From positions 6,818,001 to 6,882,000 of the forward strand of contig NZ_CP147913.1 of NCBI RefSeq assembly GCF_037414475.1: 64,000 bases of DNA. Reading direction: 5' to 3'. Each line of letters begins with the position of its first letter. The stretch's first letter is position 1. A program made the position numbers and the translations under genes. Positions 1 through 9,292 of the stretch are shown one piece after another. Under the pieces are notes generated by a model, which worked only from the letters and a program-made list of their open reading frames with translations, did not search any database and had not been told where the DNA came from. Source of the stretch: Myxococcus stipitatus (GTDB taxonomy: Bacteria; Myxococcota; Myxococcia; Myxococcales; Myxococcaceae).

Positions 1-24
1 GTACGGCGGAGGGCGACCAGCGCG

Positions 25-369
25 GTGGTGGGCGCGGAGCGTGTGGAGACGCTCATGCTGGAGGGCGAGCTGGACGAGCAGGACCTGGTGAAGCTGTGCG
101 ACGAAATCACCCAGCGCATGCACCGCGGGATGCGCCAGGTGGTGTTGGACCTGTCCGAGGTGGGGCACCTCAACTACCGGGGCGTCAAGCCGCTGATGGC
201 CCGGGCCGAGGCGCTGCGCCGCGCGGGGGGCGACCTCAAGCTGTCCGGCCTGTCGCCGTACCTGGCCGCCATCTTCCGGGCCGCCGGCGCGCACGACGCG
301 TTTGAAATCTACCCGCACATGAACGATGCCCGCGCCGCCTTCGCGCTCGCGCGGTCTCCCTTCGTCTGA
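25..369 (+). CDS. STAS-domain (anti-sigma-antagonist-like) protein
   Basis: A single STAS-type fold of about 114 residues: strand-rich start, the DLSEV strand near residue 48 and a C-terminal helix. In classical anti-sigma-factor antagonists the loop after this strand carries a phosphorylatable Ser (D-S-S-G); here it reads N-Y-R-G, so the usual serine switch is missing. GTG starts at 25 and 28 are possible, but the frame is open to the window edge, so the true start may lie upstream. The stop is immediately followed by the GTG of rsmH, which places it in the dcw operon. Its role is unknown; a phosphorylation-independent protein-protein adaptor is inference. Confidence 0.75.
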   Translation: MVGAERVETLMLEGELDEQDLVKLCDEITQRMHRGMRQVVLDLSEVGHLNYRGVKPLMARAEALRRAGGDLKLSGLSPYLAAIFRAAGAHDAFEIYPHMNDARAAFALARSPFV

Positions 370-1290
370 GTGCTCGTGGGGGCCTCGGACTTCCATCACC
401 ACACCGTCTTGCTGCGTGAAGCGGTGGAGTTGCTGCGGCCAGGAGCGGGGAAGGTGATCATCGACGGCACACTGGGTGGTGGTGGCCACACGGAGGCGCT
501 CCTGGCTCAGGGGGCGTCCGTCGTCGGCGTCGACCGCGACCCGGTGGCGCTCGCGGCGGCCACCTCGCGCCTGGGGTCCAACCCCCGCTTCCAGGGCCGC
601 GCGGGCAACTTCGCGGACCTGCCGCGCGTGGCCGCGGACCTGATGCCCGTGGATGGCGTGCTGGTGGACCTGGGCGTGTCCTCGCCCCAGTTGGATGTCG
701 CCGAGCGCGGCTTCTCCTTCTCCAAGGACGGCCCGCTGGACATGCGCATGGGGGCCGACGGCCTCACGGCCGCGGAGCTCATCGCCTCCACCGACGAGCA
801 GGAGCTCGTGCGCATCCTGAAGGAATACGGCGAAGAGCCGTTCGCGCGGCCCATCGCCCGCGAGCTCAAGCGCGCGCTGCCCACGCGCACGCTGGAGGCG
901 GCGGAGGTCGTCAAGCGCGCGGTGCCTCGCAAGGCGTGGCCCACGCGCATCCACGTCGCCACCCGGACCTTCCAGGCGCTGCGCATGGCGGTCAACCAGG
1001 AGCTGGAGGCGCTCGACTCGCTGTTGTCCGCGCTGCCCTCGCTGCTCAAGGTGGGCGGCCGCGCGGCGGTCATCTCCTTCCACTCGCTGGAGGACCGCAA
1101 GGTGAAGGAGGCGTTCCGCGCGCTGGAGGGCCGCTGCACCTGCCCGCCGGGCCTGCCCGTCTGCGCCTGCGGCTACGTGGGCAACTTCACCGTGGTGACG
1201 AAGAAGGCCGTGGCCGCCTCGGAAGAAGAGGTGGAGGTCAATCCCCGCTCTCGAAGCGCGCACCTGCGCGTGGTGGAGAAAGTGCGATGA
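370..1290 (+). CDS. rsmH: 16S rRNA (cytosine(1402)-N(4))-methyltransferase RsmH (MraW)
   Basis: 306 residues, the normal family length. It N4-methylates C1402 in the ribosomal P site using S-adenosylmethionine. Visible hallmarks are the start [14 protein letters not shown], the SAM-binding [10 protein letters not shown] loop near residue 35, the [10 protein letters not shown] motif, and the C-terminal [12 protein letters not shown] block. It is the usual first enzyme gene of dcw clusters. The GTG start abuts the preceding stop, and its TGA overlaps the ATG of ftsL (ATGA), indicating translational coupling. Confidence 0.97.
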   Translation: MLVGASDFHHHTVLLREAVELLRPGAGKVIIDGTLGGGGHTEALLAQGASVVGVDRDPVALAAATSRLGSNPRFQGRAGNFADLPRVAADLMPVDGVLVDLGVSSPQLDVAERGFSFSKDGPLDMRMGADGLTAAELIASTDEQELVRILKEYGEEPFARPIARELKRALPTRTLEAAEVVKRAVPRKAWPTRIHVATRTFQALRMAVNQELEALDSLLSALPSLLKVGGRAAVISFHSLEDRKVKEAFRALEGRCTCPPGLPVCACGYVGNFTVVTKKAVAASEEEVEVNPRSRSAHLRVVEKVR

Positions 1291-1691
1291 GCAAGGCGTC
1301 GTCCCAGCGTGGCTCCGTGTCGGTGACGGGCGTGCTGATGCATCTGTTGCCCGCCGTCCTCCTGTTCGCCCTCTTCGCCGCGGTGGGCATCCTCCACGTC
1401 ACCAGCCGGGTGATGGTGGTGGACATGGGCTACCGCCTGTCGCGCGCGGAGGCGGAGAGCCGCTCGCTGACGCGGGAGAATGATCGCCTCAAGCTGGAGC
1501 TGGCCACGCTCAAGGCCCCGGGCCGTCTGGAGCGCGTGGCCCGCGAGCAGCTGGGCATGGCCATGCCCGCCGGAAGCGCGGTGGTGTCGCTGTCCGCGGA
1601 GAAGCCCGCGCGGAGCAGCGCGTCCGCGGCGGCCCCGTCCCAGGACAAGCCCGGCGTGCGGGTGGCGGGACGCGGAGGCGCGGGGCGGTGA
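1287..1691 (+). CDS. ftsL: cell division protein FtsL-like
   Basis: 134 residues with a short cytoplasmic N-terminus, one hydrophobic segment at about residues 14-35, then a heptad-like periplasmic helix ([20 protein letters not shown]) ending in a [14 protein letters not shown] motif typical of FtsL/DivIC-family proteins. A low-complexity Ser/Ala-rich tail follows. FtsL bridges FtsQ/FtsB and FtsW-FtsI in the divisome. Assignment rests on topology and position between rsmH and ftsI. The ATG overlaps the rsmH stop and the stop overlaps the ftsI GTG. Confidence 0.9.
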   Translation: MSKASSQRGSVSVTGVLMHLLPAVLLFALFAAVGILHVTSRVMVVDMGYRLSRAEAESRSLTRENDRLKLELATLKAPGRLERVAREQLGMAMPAGSAVVSLSAEKPARSSASAAAPSQDKPGVRVAGRGGAGR

Positions 1692-3706
1692 GGGACTTCA
1701 AGGCGACCCGGGCTCCCGAGCCCAACGCGAAGGGACTGAAGCTGCGCGTGCAGCTCTTGTTCGGCCTCTTCCTGCTCCTTCTGGGGGTTGCCTTCGGCCG
1801 CGCCGTGCAGCTCCAGGTGTTCGAGCAGGAGAAGCTGCGCGGGATGGCCCAGGACCAGTACGTCCGCCAGATTGAGATTCCGGCCCGCCGCGGCGACATC
1901 TTCGACCGGCGCGGCGCGCCCCTGGCCCAGAGCGTGGAGGTGGACTCCATCTGGGTGGACCCGTCCATGCTTCCCGACGTGCGCCAGTCCGCGCGCGCGA
2001 TGGCCAAGGTGTTGAAGGTGGACGCGGAGGAGCTGACCGCGCGCCTGACGCGGGCCAAGCGCTTCGCGTGGGTGAAGCGCCAGGCCAAGCCCCAGGAAGT
2101 GGCCGCCGTGAAGGAGCTGGGCCTGCCGGGGCTGGGCTTCACCAAGGAGCCCAAGCGCTTCTATCCGCAGCGCGAACTGGGCGCGCACGTGGTGGGCACC
2201 GTGGGCCTGGACGGCAAGGGCCTGGAGGGCCTGGAGCTCGCGTTCGAGGACGAGCTGTCCGGACAGAACTCCCGCATGTCGGGCTTCCGCGACGCCAAGG
2301 GCCGCAAGCTGCTGGTGCAGGGCGCGTTGGATCCGCTCCAGCGTCAGGGCGCGGCCGTCACGCTGACGCTGGACAGGCATCTGCAGTACGTGGCGGAGAA
2401 GGCCCTGGCCAAGGCCGTGGAGGACGCCAAGGGCGTCGCCGGCATGGTGGTGGCGTTGGATCCGAAGACGGGTGAGCTCCTGGCGCTGGCCAACTACCCA
2501 CGCTTCAACCCCAACACCCCCGAGTCCAGCTCTCGCGCGGGGATGCGCAACCGCGCCGCCCTGGACACCTTCGAGCCGGGCTCCACGCTCAAACCGCTGG
2601 TGGTCGCAACCGCGCTGGACGAGAAGGCGATAACCTCCGAGAGCGTCTTCTTCTGTGAGAACGGCGCCTGGCGGATTGGCCGCCACACCATCAACGACCA
2701 TGGTTCCCACGGGTGGTTGGCCCCGAGGGACATCCTGCGGACCTCCTCGAATATCTGCATGGCGAAGATTGCCCAGGTCCTGGGCCGCGAGAAGATGGTG
2801 GCCGGCTACCACGCCTTCGGCTTCACCGAGCGCACCGGGCTGTCCCTTCCTGGCGAGGGCCGGGGCGTCATCCCGTTCCCGAAGGCGGAAGTGTCCCTGG
2901 CCACCCAGTCCTTCGGGCAGGGCATGACGGCCACCGCGGTGCAGATTGCGGCTGGCATTGGTGCGCTGGCTAACGATGGCGTGCTCATGCGTCCCTACCT
3001 GGTGTCGAAGGTGGTGGACCCTGACGGAGTCGTGCTGTTGGAGAACCGCCCCACGGAAGTTCGCCGGGCGGTCTCCGCGAAGGTGGCGCGGGAGGTCGTG
3101 GGCATGCTCGAGTCCGTGGTGGGCAAGGGAGGCACCGCGACCCGCGCCTTCATGGAGGAGTACCGGGTGGCGGGCAAGACGGGCACCGCCCAGAAGGCGG
3201 ACCCGGTGGCCCGTGGCTACTCGGACAAGCGCATCGGTTCCTTCGTCGGCATGGTGCCGGCCGAGGATCCTCGCATCGTCATTCTCGTGGTGGTGGACGA
3301 ACCCAAGACAGACGTGTACGGGGGGTTCGTGGCTGCCCCCGCTTTCAAGGAAATTGCGACCGCTGCCATGGCTCACCTGGCCGTGCCTCCGTCTCGGACG
3401 GCGGCACCCGGGAGCGCCGTGGCTGCCGCATCCCCCGCGCCTGCCGCGGCGAAGCCGGTGGCCAAGGCCACCGAGCCCGTCCGGCCGGTGTTGGTGGAGG
3501 CGGATTCGGAGAGCCCTGACCTCGGCACGGTGCGTGTGCCGGACGTCCAGGGCGCCGGTGGCCGTGAGGCCGTGGTGAAGCTGCTCGCCGCGGCATTGGA
3601 GCCACAGGTACAGGGAAGTGGACGTGTGGTGTCTCAAACCCCCGCCGCCGGCTCGCTGGTGGAGAAGGGGGCCCGGGTGACGCTGGAGCTGGCGGCGCGG
3701 CAATAA
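1688..3706 (+). CDS. ftsI: septal peptidoglycan transpeptidase FtsI (PBP3) with C-terminal PASTA domain
   Basis: 672 residues: one N-terminal TM segment (about 22-40), the dimerisation domain starting with the RRGDIFDRRG motif, then the transpeptidase domain. Active-site motifs are SxxK (STLK, Ser299/Lys302), SxN (SSN, 353-355) and KTG (Lys497). An Ala/Pro linker (about 560-600) leads to a single PASTA domain (about 611-670, V-P-D-V start). It crosslinks septal peptidoglycan in the periplasm. A PASTA tail is more familiar in SpoVD/PBP2x-type enzymes than in the E. coli enzyme. GTG start overlaps ftsL. Confidence 0.96.
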   Translation: MRDFKATRAPEPNAKGLKLRVQLLFGLFLLLLGVAFGRAVQLQVFEQEKLRGMAQDQYVRQIEIPARRGDIFDRRGAPLAQSVEVDSIWVDPSMLPDVRQSARAMAKVLKVDAEELTARLTRAKRFAWVKRQAKPQEVAAVKELGLPGLGFTKEPKRFYPQRELGAHVVGTVGLDGKGLEGLELAFEDELSGQNSRMSGFRDAKGRKLLVQGALDPLQRQGAAVTLTLDRHLQYVAEKALAKAVEDAKGVAGMVVALDPKTGELLALANYPRFNPNTPESSSRAGMRNRAALDTFEPGSTLKPLVVATALDEKAITSESVFFCENGAWRIGRHTINDHGSHGWLAPRDILRTSSNICMAKIAQVLGREKMVAGYHAFGFTERTGLSLPGEGRGVIPFPKAEVSLATQSFGQGMTATAVQIAAGIGALANDGVLMRPYLVSKVVDPDGVVLLENRPTEVRRAVSAKVAREVVGMLESVVGKGGTATRAFMEEYRVAGKTGTAQKADPVARGYSDKRIGSFVGMVPAEDPRIVILVVVDEPKTDVYGGFVAAPAFKEIATAAMAHLAVPPSRTAAPGSAVAAASPAPAAAKPVAKATEPVRPVLVEADSESPDLGTVRVPDVQGAGGREAVVKLLAAALEPQVQGSGRVVSQTPAAGSLVEKGARVTLELAARQ

Positions 3707-3757
3707 GGCCGCGCTGACTCCAGGCCCCGTGCTTGCAATGCGTGTGAAGGGGAAGAG

Positions 3758-5281
3758 ATGAAGCTGACGGATGTCCTCGCAGGGTGTGGTGCCGAGCAGA
3801 CCTCGGGCGGTCGTTCCGCGGTCGACGTCACCGGTGTGACCCAGGACTCGCGGCGTGTGAAGCCTGGCGACTTGTTCGTCGCCATTCCCGGCACCAAGGA
3901 GGACGGTGCCCAGTTCATCGGCGAGGCCGTGTCACGGGGTGCCGTGGCGGTGGTCTCCGAGAAGCCGGTGCCTTCCTCGCAGGTGCCCTTCTTCAAGGTG
4001 GGCAGCGCGCGCAAGGCGTTGGCGCTCATCGCCGCGAACTTCCATGGCCGCCCGGCCGACAAGCTGACGCTCCTGGGCGTCACGGGCACCAACGGGAAGA
4101 CGACCACGACGTATCTCCTGGAGGCGATGAGCACGGCGGCCTATGCGTCCACCGGCGTCATCGGAACGCTGGGCTACAAGTTCGGTGGCAACACGGTGTC
4201 CACGGCGAACACCACCCCGGATGCGCTGGAGCTGCACCGCATCTTCCGGGAGATGGTGGACGCGGGCGTGGAGACGGTGGTGATGGAGGTCTCCAGCCAC
4301 GCGCTCGCGCAGGAGCGCGTGCACGGGCTGACCTTCAAGGCCGCGGGCTTCGCGAATCTGAGCCGTGACCACCTGGACTACCACAAGGACATGGAGGACT
4401 ACTTCCAGGCGAAGCGGAAGCTGTTCGCCGAGAACCTGTCCGCCACGGGTGTGGGCGTCGTGAATGGCGACGACACGTACGCCAGCCGCATCTACAACGA
4501 GCTGCGCGGCCAGAAGCGCATGGCGTGGAAGTTCAGCCGCCAGGGCAATGGCGAGATTTCCGCCGCGGACGTCACCTTCACGCTCTCGGGCATCAAGGGC
4601 ACGCTGAAGACGCCGGCGGGTGACATCCCGCTCAAGAGCAAGCTGCTCGGTCCCCACAACCTGGAGAACATCCTCCTGGCGGTGGGCATTGGCCTGGGCG
4701 CGGGCTTCTCGCGCCGCGAGGTGCAGGAAGGCATCGAGCGCATGATGCCGGTGGCCGGCCGCATGGAGCGCGTGGAGAACTACGGCCCGGCGGGAGCGCC
4801 CGCCGTGCTGGTGGACTACGCGCACACGGACGACGCGCTCAAGCGCGCGCTGGAGGCCTCGCGTTCGCTGGCCAAGGGCCGCGTCATCGTCGTCTTCGGC
4901 TGCGGTGGAGACCGGGACAAGGGCAAGCGTCCGCTGATGGGCGCGGTGGCCGCGGAGGCCGCGGACCTGGCCGTCATCACCAGCGACAACCCCCGCACGG
5001 AGGACCCGGACGAAATCATCAGCCAGGTGACGCCGGGCCTGGAGAAGGGCGGCCTGCGCCGCATCTCCGCGGGCAAGGCGAAGTCGGGCGAGAAGGGCTA
5101 CCTGGTGGACGCGGACCGCCGCGCGGCCATCGAGCAGGCCATTGGCCTGGCGACGGCCGACGACGTCGTCCTCGTCGCTGGAAAGGGCCACGAGACCTAC
5201 CAGCAGGTGGGCCAGGAGAAGCACAACTTCGATGACCGCCAGGCGGCGGCGAAGGCGCTGGCGAACCGCACTCCCGGCTGA
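3758..5281 (+). CDS. murE: UDP-MurNAc-L-Ala-D-Glu:meso-diaminopimelate ligase MurE
   Basis: 507 residues in the three-domain Mur ligase layout. The ATP-binding GTNGKTTT loop lies near residue 110. The DNPR motif (residues 410-413) is the signature of enzymes that add meso-diaminopimelate rather than lysine, as expected for a Gram-negative wall. It adds the third residue of the stem peptide in the cytoplasm. A GGGGAAGAG ribosome-binding site sits just before the ATG. A 51-bp gap after ftsI makes this one of the few larger spacings in the cluster. Confidence 0.98.
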   Translation: MKLTDVLAGCGAEQTSGGRSAVDVTGVTQDSRRVKPGDLFVAIPGTKEDGAQFIGEAVSRGAVAVVSEKPVPSSQVPFFKVGSARKALALIAANFHGRPADKLTLLGVTGTNGKTTTTYLLEAMSTAAYASTGVIGTLGYKFGGNTVSTANTTPDALELHRIFREMVDAGVETVVMEVSSHALAQERVHGLTFKAAGFANLSRDHLDYHKDMEDYFQAKRKLFAENLSATGVGVVNGDDTYASRIYNELRGQKRMAWKFSRQGNGEISAADVTFTLSGIKGTLKTPAGDIPLKSKLLGPHNLENILLAVGIGLGAGFSRREVQEGIERMMPVAGRMERVENYGPAGAPAVLVDYAHTDDALKRALEASRSLAKGRVIVVFGCGGDRDKGKRPLMGAVAAEAADLAVITSDNPRTEDPDEIISQVTPGLEKGGLRRISAGKAKSGEKGYLVDADRRAAIEQAIGLATADDVVLVAGKGHETYQQVGQEKHNFDDRQAAAKALANRTPG

Positions 5282-5314
5282 CGAAGGCGGCGCGGCCCGG
5301 ACTCCCCCACCCGT

Positions 5315-6718
5315 ATGGCAGCTCGATTCAGCGACGAAGAGGTGGTGCAGGCGACCGGGGCGACCCGGCGTGGAGGCTCCGGGCCGGCCGTCTTCAACGC
5401 GGTCTGCACCGATACGCGCGCGCTCACCCAGGGCTGCCTTTTCGTGGCCCTGGTGGGCGAGCGCTTCGACGCACACGCCTTCGTGGACGCGGCGGCCCGT
5501 GGTGGCGCCGCGGCCGCGGTGGTGGCGAAGGGCCGTCCCCTTCCGGTGCTGCCGGAGGGCTTTGTCCTCTATGAAGTGGACGACACGCTGATGGCGTTGG
5601 GGGCCCTGGGCCGCCACCACCGTCAGCGCTTCCGCATCCCCATCTGCGCGGTGGGCGGCTCCAACGGGAAGACGACCACCAAGGAGATGGTGGGCGCCAT
5701 CCTGGCCACGCGCGGGCCGGCGCTGAAGACGGAGGGCAACTTCAACAACGAAATCGGTGTCCCCCTGACGCTGTTCCGGCTGGAGCCCCAGCACGTGGCG
5801 GCGGTCATCGAGGTGGGGATGAACCGGCCCGGTGAAATCGAGCGGCTCACGCGAGTCGTCCAGCCGGACGCGGGTGTCATCACCGTCGTCCAGCCGGAGC
5901 ACCTGGAGGGCTTGGGCAGCCTTCAGGGCGTGGCCGACGCGGAAGGGGAGATGTTCCAGGAGATGGGCGCGGGGACCACCATCGTGGTCAACGCGGACGA
6001 CGCGCTCATCCCCGCCCAGGCCGAGCGCAGCACGGCGAACCGCCTGACGTTCGGCCGCGTGGAGAGCGCGGACGTGCGGCTGGTGTCGGTGGAGACGAAG
6101 GGGCTCGAGGGCATGGTGGCCACGGTGCGCCACCTGGGCCGCGAGTGGCCCGTGCGCTTGTCCTTCATCGGCCCGCACAACGCGCAGAACGCCACGGCGG
6201 CCTTCGCGGTGGCGCTGGCGTTGGGCTACACGCCGGAGGAGTGCGTGCGGGGGCTGGAGGCGGCGCGTCCGTACTCGCGGCGCCTCAACGTGGTGGCGGG
6301 GCAGGGCGGGGTGACGGTGATTGACGACTGTTACAACGCGAACCCCGCGTCGATGGACGCGGCGCTCGAGACGCTGGGCACGCTGGTGACGGCCGAGGGC
6401 CGCGCGGTGGCGGTGCTGGGCGACATGTTGGAGCTGGGCCCGGGAGAGCTGGAGGAGCACGCGCGGTTGGGCGAGCTCGCCGGGAGCAAGGCGGCGCTGG
6501 TGGCCTTCTTCGGGCCCCGCTCCGCCGAGGGATTCAAGCGCGCGGGGCTGGGTGGGTCCGCGGCGCATTTCACGGAGGTGGAGCCGCTGGTGGCGTGGTT
6601 GACGCCGCGGCTCAGGCCTCGGGACGTGGTGCTGGTGAAGGCGAGCCGCGGGATGCGGCTGGAGCGCGTGGTGGCCGCCCTGACGGGTTCGGCCGCGCCC
6701 TCCGGAGGAAACCACTAG
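5315..6718 (+). CDS. murF: UDP-MurNAc-tripeptide:D-Ala-D-Ala ligase MurF
   Basis: 467 residues. The ATP-binding loop GGSNGKTTTKEM is near residue 112, followed by TEGNFNNEIGVPLT, the family pattern for MurF, and the central-domain motif IDDCYNANPASM. It attaches D-Ala-D-Ala to the tripeptide precursor, completing UDP-MurNAc-pentapeptide. The ATG has a poor ribosome-binding site, so translation may depend on coupling to murE 33 bp upstream. Its TAG overlaps the mraY GTG. Confidence 0.98.
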   Translation: MAARFSDEEVVQATGATRRGGSGPAVFNAVCTDTRALTQGCLFVALVGERFDAHAFVDAAARGGAAAAVVAKGRPLPVLPEGFVLYEVDDTLMALGALGRHHRQRFRIPICAVGGSNGKTTTKEMVGAILATRGPALKTEGNFNNEIGVPLTLFRLEPQHVAAVIEVGMNRPGEIERLTRVVQPDAGVITVVQPEHLEGLGSLQGVADAEGEMFQEMGAGTTIVVNADDALIPAQAERSTANRLTFGRVESADVRLVSVETKGLEGMVATVRHLGREWPVRLSFIGPHNAQNATAAFAVALALGYTPEECVRGLEAARPYSRRLNVVAGQGGVTVIDDCYNANPASMDAALETLGTLVTAEGRAVAVLGDMLELGPGELEEHARLGELAGSKAALVAFFGPRSAEGFKRAGLGGSAAHFTEVEPLVAWLTPRLRPRDVVLVKASRGMRLERVVAALTGSAAPSGGNH

Positions 6719-7896
6719 TGCTGTACCTGCTCTACGAGCTCATCCAGAACACGGAGGCGGGGCGCATCCTCAACTTCTTGCGCTACCCCACCTTCCGCAT
6801 CATCGCCGCCGGAGTCTTCGCGCTCGTGCTGGGCATGCTGATTGGTCCGCGCCTCATCGACAGGCTGCGGCTGAATCAGTACGGGCAGAGCAACGTGCGT
6901 GAGAACACGCCGGACTCGCATCAGAAGAAGAAGGGCACGCCCACCATGGGTGGCACGCTCATCCTCATCTGCATCGCGGCGGGCACGCTGCTCTTCGCGG
7001 ACCTGAAGAGCCGGGTCATCTGGGTGGTGCTGCTGCTCACCTTCGGCTACGGCTTCATCGGCTTCCTGGACGACTGGCTCAAGCTGTCCAAGCGCAACTC
7101 GAAGGGCCTGGCCGGGCGCAAGAAGATGGCGCTGCAGACCTTCTTCTACCTGGTGGCCGTCTTCGGGCTGCTCACCACGTGGACCCATCCGGATGGCTCG
7201 TTCGGCCCCACGCTGCTCATCAACACGCGGCTGACGCTGCCGTTCATCCCCTCGCACTGGTTCAACCTGGACCTGGGCTGGTTCTACGTGGTGTTCGCGT
7301 GGCTGGTCATCGTGGGGACGTCCAACGCGGTGAATCTCACCGACGGCCTGGACGGGCTCGCCATCGTCCCGACCATCGTCTCGGCCATCACCTTCGCGGT
7401 GCTCTGCTACGTGGCGGGCACCACGCTGAGCATCGCGGACTCGGTGACGGTGGGTGGGACGACGAAGCTGGTGGCGACGCCGCTGTATCAGTACCTGGGT
7501 ATCCTCCAGGTGCCGGGTGGCGCGGAGCTGGCGGTGTTCTGCGCGTCCATCGTCGGTGCGGGCATCTCGTTCCTGTGGTTCAACACCTACCCGGCCTCCG
7601 TCTTCATGGGCGACATCGGCTCGCTGGCGCTGGGTGGCGCGCTGGGCGCGCTGGCGGTGCTGTCCAAGAACGAGGTGGTGTCCGCCATCATCCACGGCAT
7701 CTTCTTCGCGGAGGCGCTGAGCGTGATGATTCAGGTGGCCTCCTTCAAGATGACGGGAAAGCGCGTCTTCAAGATGGCGCCGGTGCATCACCACTTCGAG
7801 CTCAAGGGCCTGGCCGAGCCGAAGATCATCGTCCGTTTCTGGATCGTCTCCATCCTCTGTGGTGGCGTGGCGCTCCTATCGCTGAAGCTGCGCTGA
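6718..7896 (+). CDS. mraY: phospho-MurNAc-pentapeptide transferase MraY
   Basis: 392 residues with about ten TM segments. Family motifs seen are KKGTPTMGG near residue 70, FLDDWLK, NLTDGLDGLA with its catalytic/Mg-binding acids, and the C-terminal HHHFELKG. It transfers phospho-MurNAc-pentapeptide to undecaprenyl phosphate to make lipid I. I place the start at the GTG at 6718, which overlaps the murF stop and follows a strong GGAGGAAA site; a longer reading frame exists upstream but would run inside murF. Confidence 0.97.
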   Translation: MLYLLYELIQNTEAGRILNFLRYPTFRIIAAGVFALVLGMLIGPRLIDRLRLNQYGQSNVRENTPDSHQKKKGTPTMGGTLILICIAAGTLLFADLKSRVIWVVLLLTFGYGFIGFLDDWLKLSKRNSKGLAGRKKMALQTFFYLVAVFGLLTTWTHPDGSFGPTLLINTRLTLPFIPSHWFNLDLGWFYVVFAWLVIVGTSNAVNLTDGLDGLAIVPTIVSAITFAVLCYVAGTTLSIADSVTVGGTTKLVATPLYQYLGILQVPGGAELAVFCASIVGAGISFLWFNTYPASVFMGDIGSLALGGALGALAVLSKNEVVSAIIHGIFFAEALSVMIQVASFKMTGKRVFKMAPVHHHFELKGLAEPKIIVRFWIVSILCGGVALLSLKLR

Positions 7897-7920
7897 ATCT
7901 CCTCGAGAGGTGACACATCC

Positions 7921-9288
7921 ATGACGTTCGCGCTGTCCGGGCAGAAGGTGTTGGTGTACGGGCTGGCGAAGAGCGGCGTGGCGGCGCTGCGCTTGTTGCG
8001 TCAGCAGGGCGCGCATGTCACGGCGCTGGATGCCCGCGGTGAGGATGCGCTGGGCGACGTGGCCCGCGAGGTGAAGTCGCTGGGTGCCACGCTGGTGACG
8101 GGCCCCGCCCCGGCGGGCCTCCTGGAGTCGCAGGCGCTGGTGGTCGTGAGTCCCGGAGTGCCGTTGGCGCTGCCGGAGCTGCGCGCCGCCTCCGCCGCGG
8201 GGGTGTCCGTCTGGGGCGAGGTGGAACTCGCGGGGCGCTTCCTGGAGTCGGTGCCGCTGTTCGGCATCACCGGCACCAACGGCAAGAGCACCACCACGGC
8301 GCTGACGGGAGAGCTGTTCGAGAAGGGCGGCCGGCGCACCTTCGTCGGCGGCAACCTGGGCCGCCCCTTCAGCGAGGCGGCGATGTCGCCCGGGGATTGG
8401 GACGCGTTGGTGGTGGAGCTGTCCAGCTTCCAGCTCGAGGGCATCCAGTCGCTGCGTCCGCGCGGCGCCGTCATCCTCAACCTCACGCCGGACCACCTGG
8501 ACCGGTACGCGAGCCACGCGACCTACGGCGAGGCCAAGGCCCGCATCTTCCATCACCAGCGCGCGGGTGACTTCGCGGTGGTCAACGCGGACGACGCGGA
8601 TGTGATGGGCCTGGCTCGCCAGGCGAAGGTGCCGGTGTACGGCTTCAGCGTCACGGGCAAGCCGGTGGTGGACGTGCCGAAGCTCGCGGGGCTGGCGGTG
8701 GCGGAGGAGGGCGGTTTCCGGCTGGACTTCCAGGATGAGCACTACCGGTTGAACAACCGCGCGCTGCGCGGGGCGCACAACGCGCAGAACGCGATGGCGG
8801 CGACGCTGCTGGCGAGGCTGGGCGGCGTGCCGGCGGACGCGGTGCAGGCGGGGCTCGACAGCTACCCAGGCTTGCCGCACCGGCTGGAGAGCGTGCGGGT
8901 GTTGGACGGGGTGGAGTGGGTGAACGACTCGAAGGCCACGAACGTGGACTCGGTGCTGGTGGCGCTGCGGGCCTTCCGAAGCGGGCTGTGGCTGATTGCC
9001 GGTGGCAAGGGCAAGGGGGCGCCGTACGCGCCCATGGTGGAGGAGGGGCTGGGCAAGGTGAAGGGCGTGCTGACCATTGGCGCGGACGCGGACGTGCTGG
9101 CGAAGGCGTACGCGGACCGGGCACAGGTGCACGCGTGCGGGACGTTGGCGGCGGCGGTGGCGAAGGCGCGAGAGCTGGCGAGGGCGGGTGAGACGGTGCT
9201 GCTGTCACCCGCGTGTGCGTCGTACGATCAGTTCAAGAACTTCGAGGACCGGGGCGACACGTTCAAACGCCTGGTCGGAGCGCTGTGA
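7921..9288 (+). CDS. murD: UDP-MurNAc-L-alanine:D-glutamate ligase MurD
   Basis: 455 residues. It has a Rossmann-like N-terminal start (VLVYGLAKSG), the SPGVP motif, the ATP loop GTNGKSTTT near residue 118, the NLTPDHLDRY motif and the C-terminal VNDSKATN block. It adds D-glutamate to UDP-MurNAc-L-Ala. A GAGAGG site precedes the ATG, 24 bp after mraY. Confidence 0.98.
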   Translation: MTFALSGQKVLVYGLAKSGVAALRLLRQQGAHVTALDARGEDALGDVAREVKSLGATLVTGPAPAGLLESQALVVVSPGVPLALPELRAASAAGVSVWGEVELAGRFLESVPLFGITGTNGKSTTTALTGELFEKGGRRTFVGGNLGRPFSEAAMSPGDWDALVVELSSFQLEGIQSLRPRGAVILNLTPDHLDRYASHATYGEAKARIFHHQRAGDFAVVNADDADVMGLARQAKVPVYGFSVTGKPVVDVPKLAGLAVAEEGGFRLDFQDEHYRLNNRALRGAHNAQNAMAATLLARLGGVPADAVQAGLDSYPGLPHRLESVRVLDGVEWVNDSKATNVDSVLVALRAFRSGLWLIAGGKGKGAPYAPMVEEGLGKVKGVLTIGADADVLAKAYADRAQVHACGTLAAAVAKARELARAGETVLLSPACASYDQFKNFEDRGDTFKRLVGAL

Positions 9289-9292
9289 CGGC

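Noticed and set aside
1430-6715. Long minus-strand reading frames opposite ftsI and murE/murF.
   Set aside because: The plus-strand Mur/FtsI motifs are unequivocal; the antisense frames are low-complexity Arg/His/Gly shadows.
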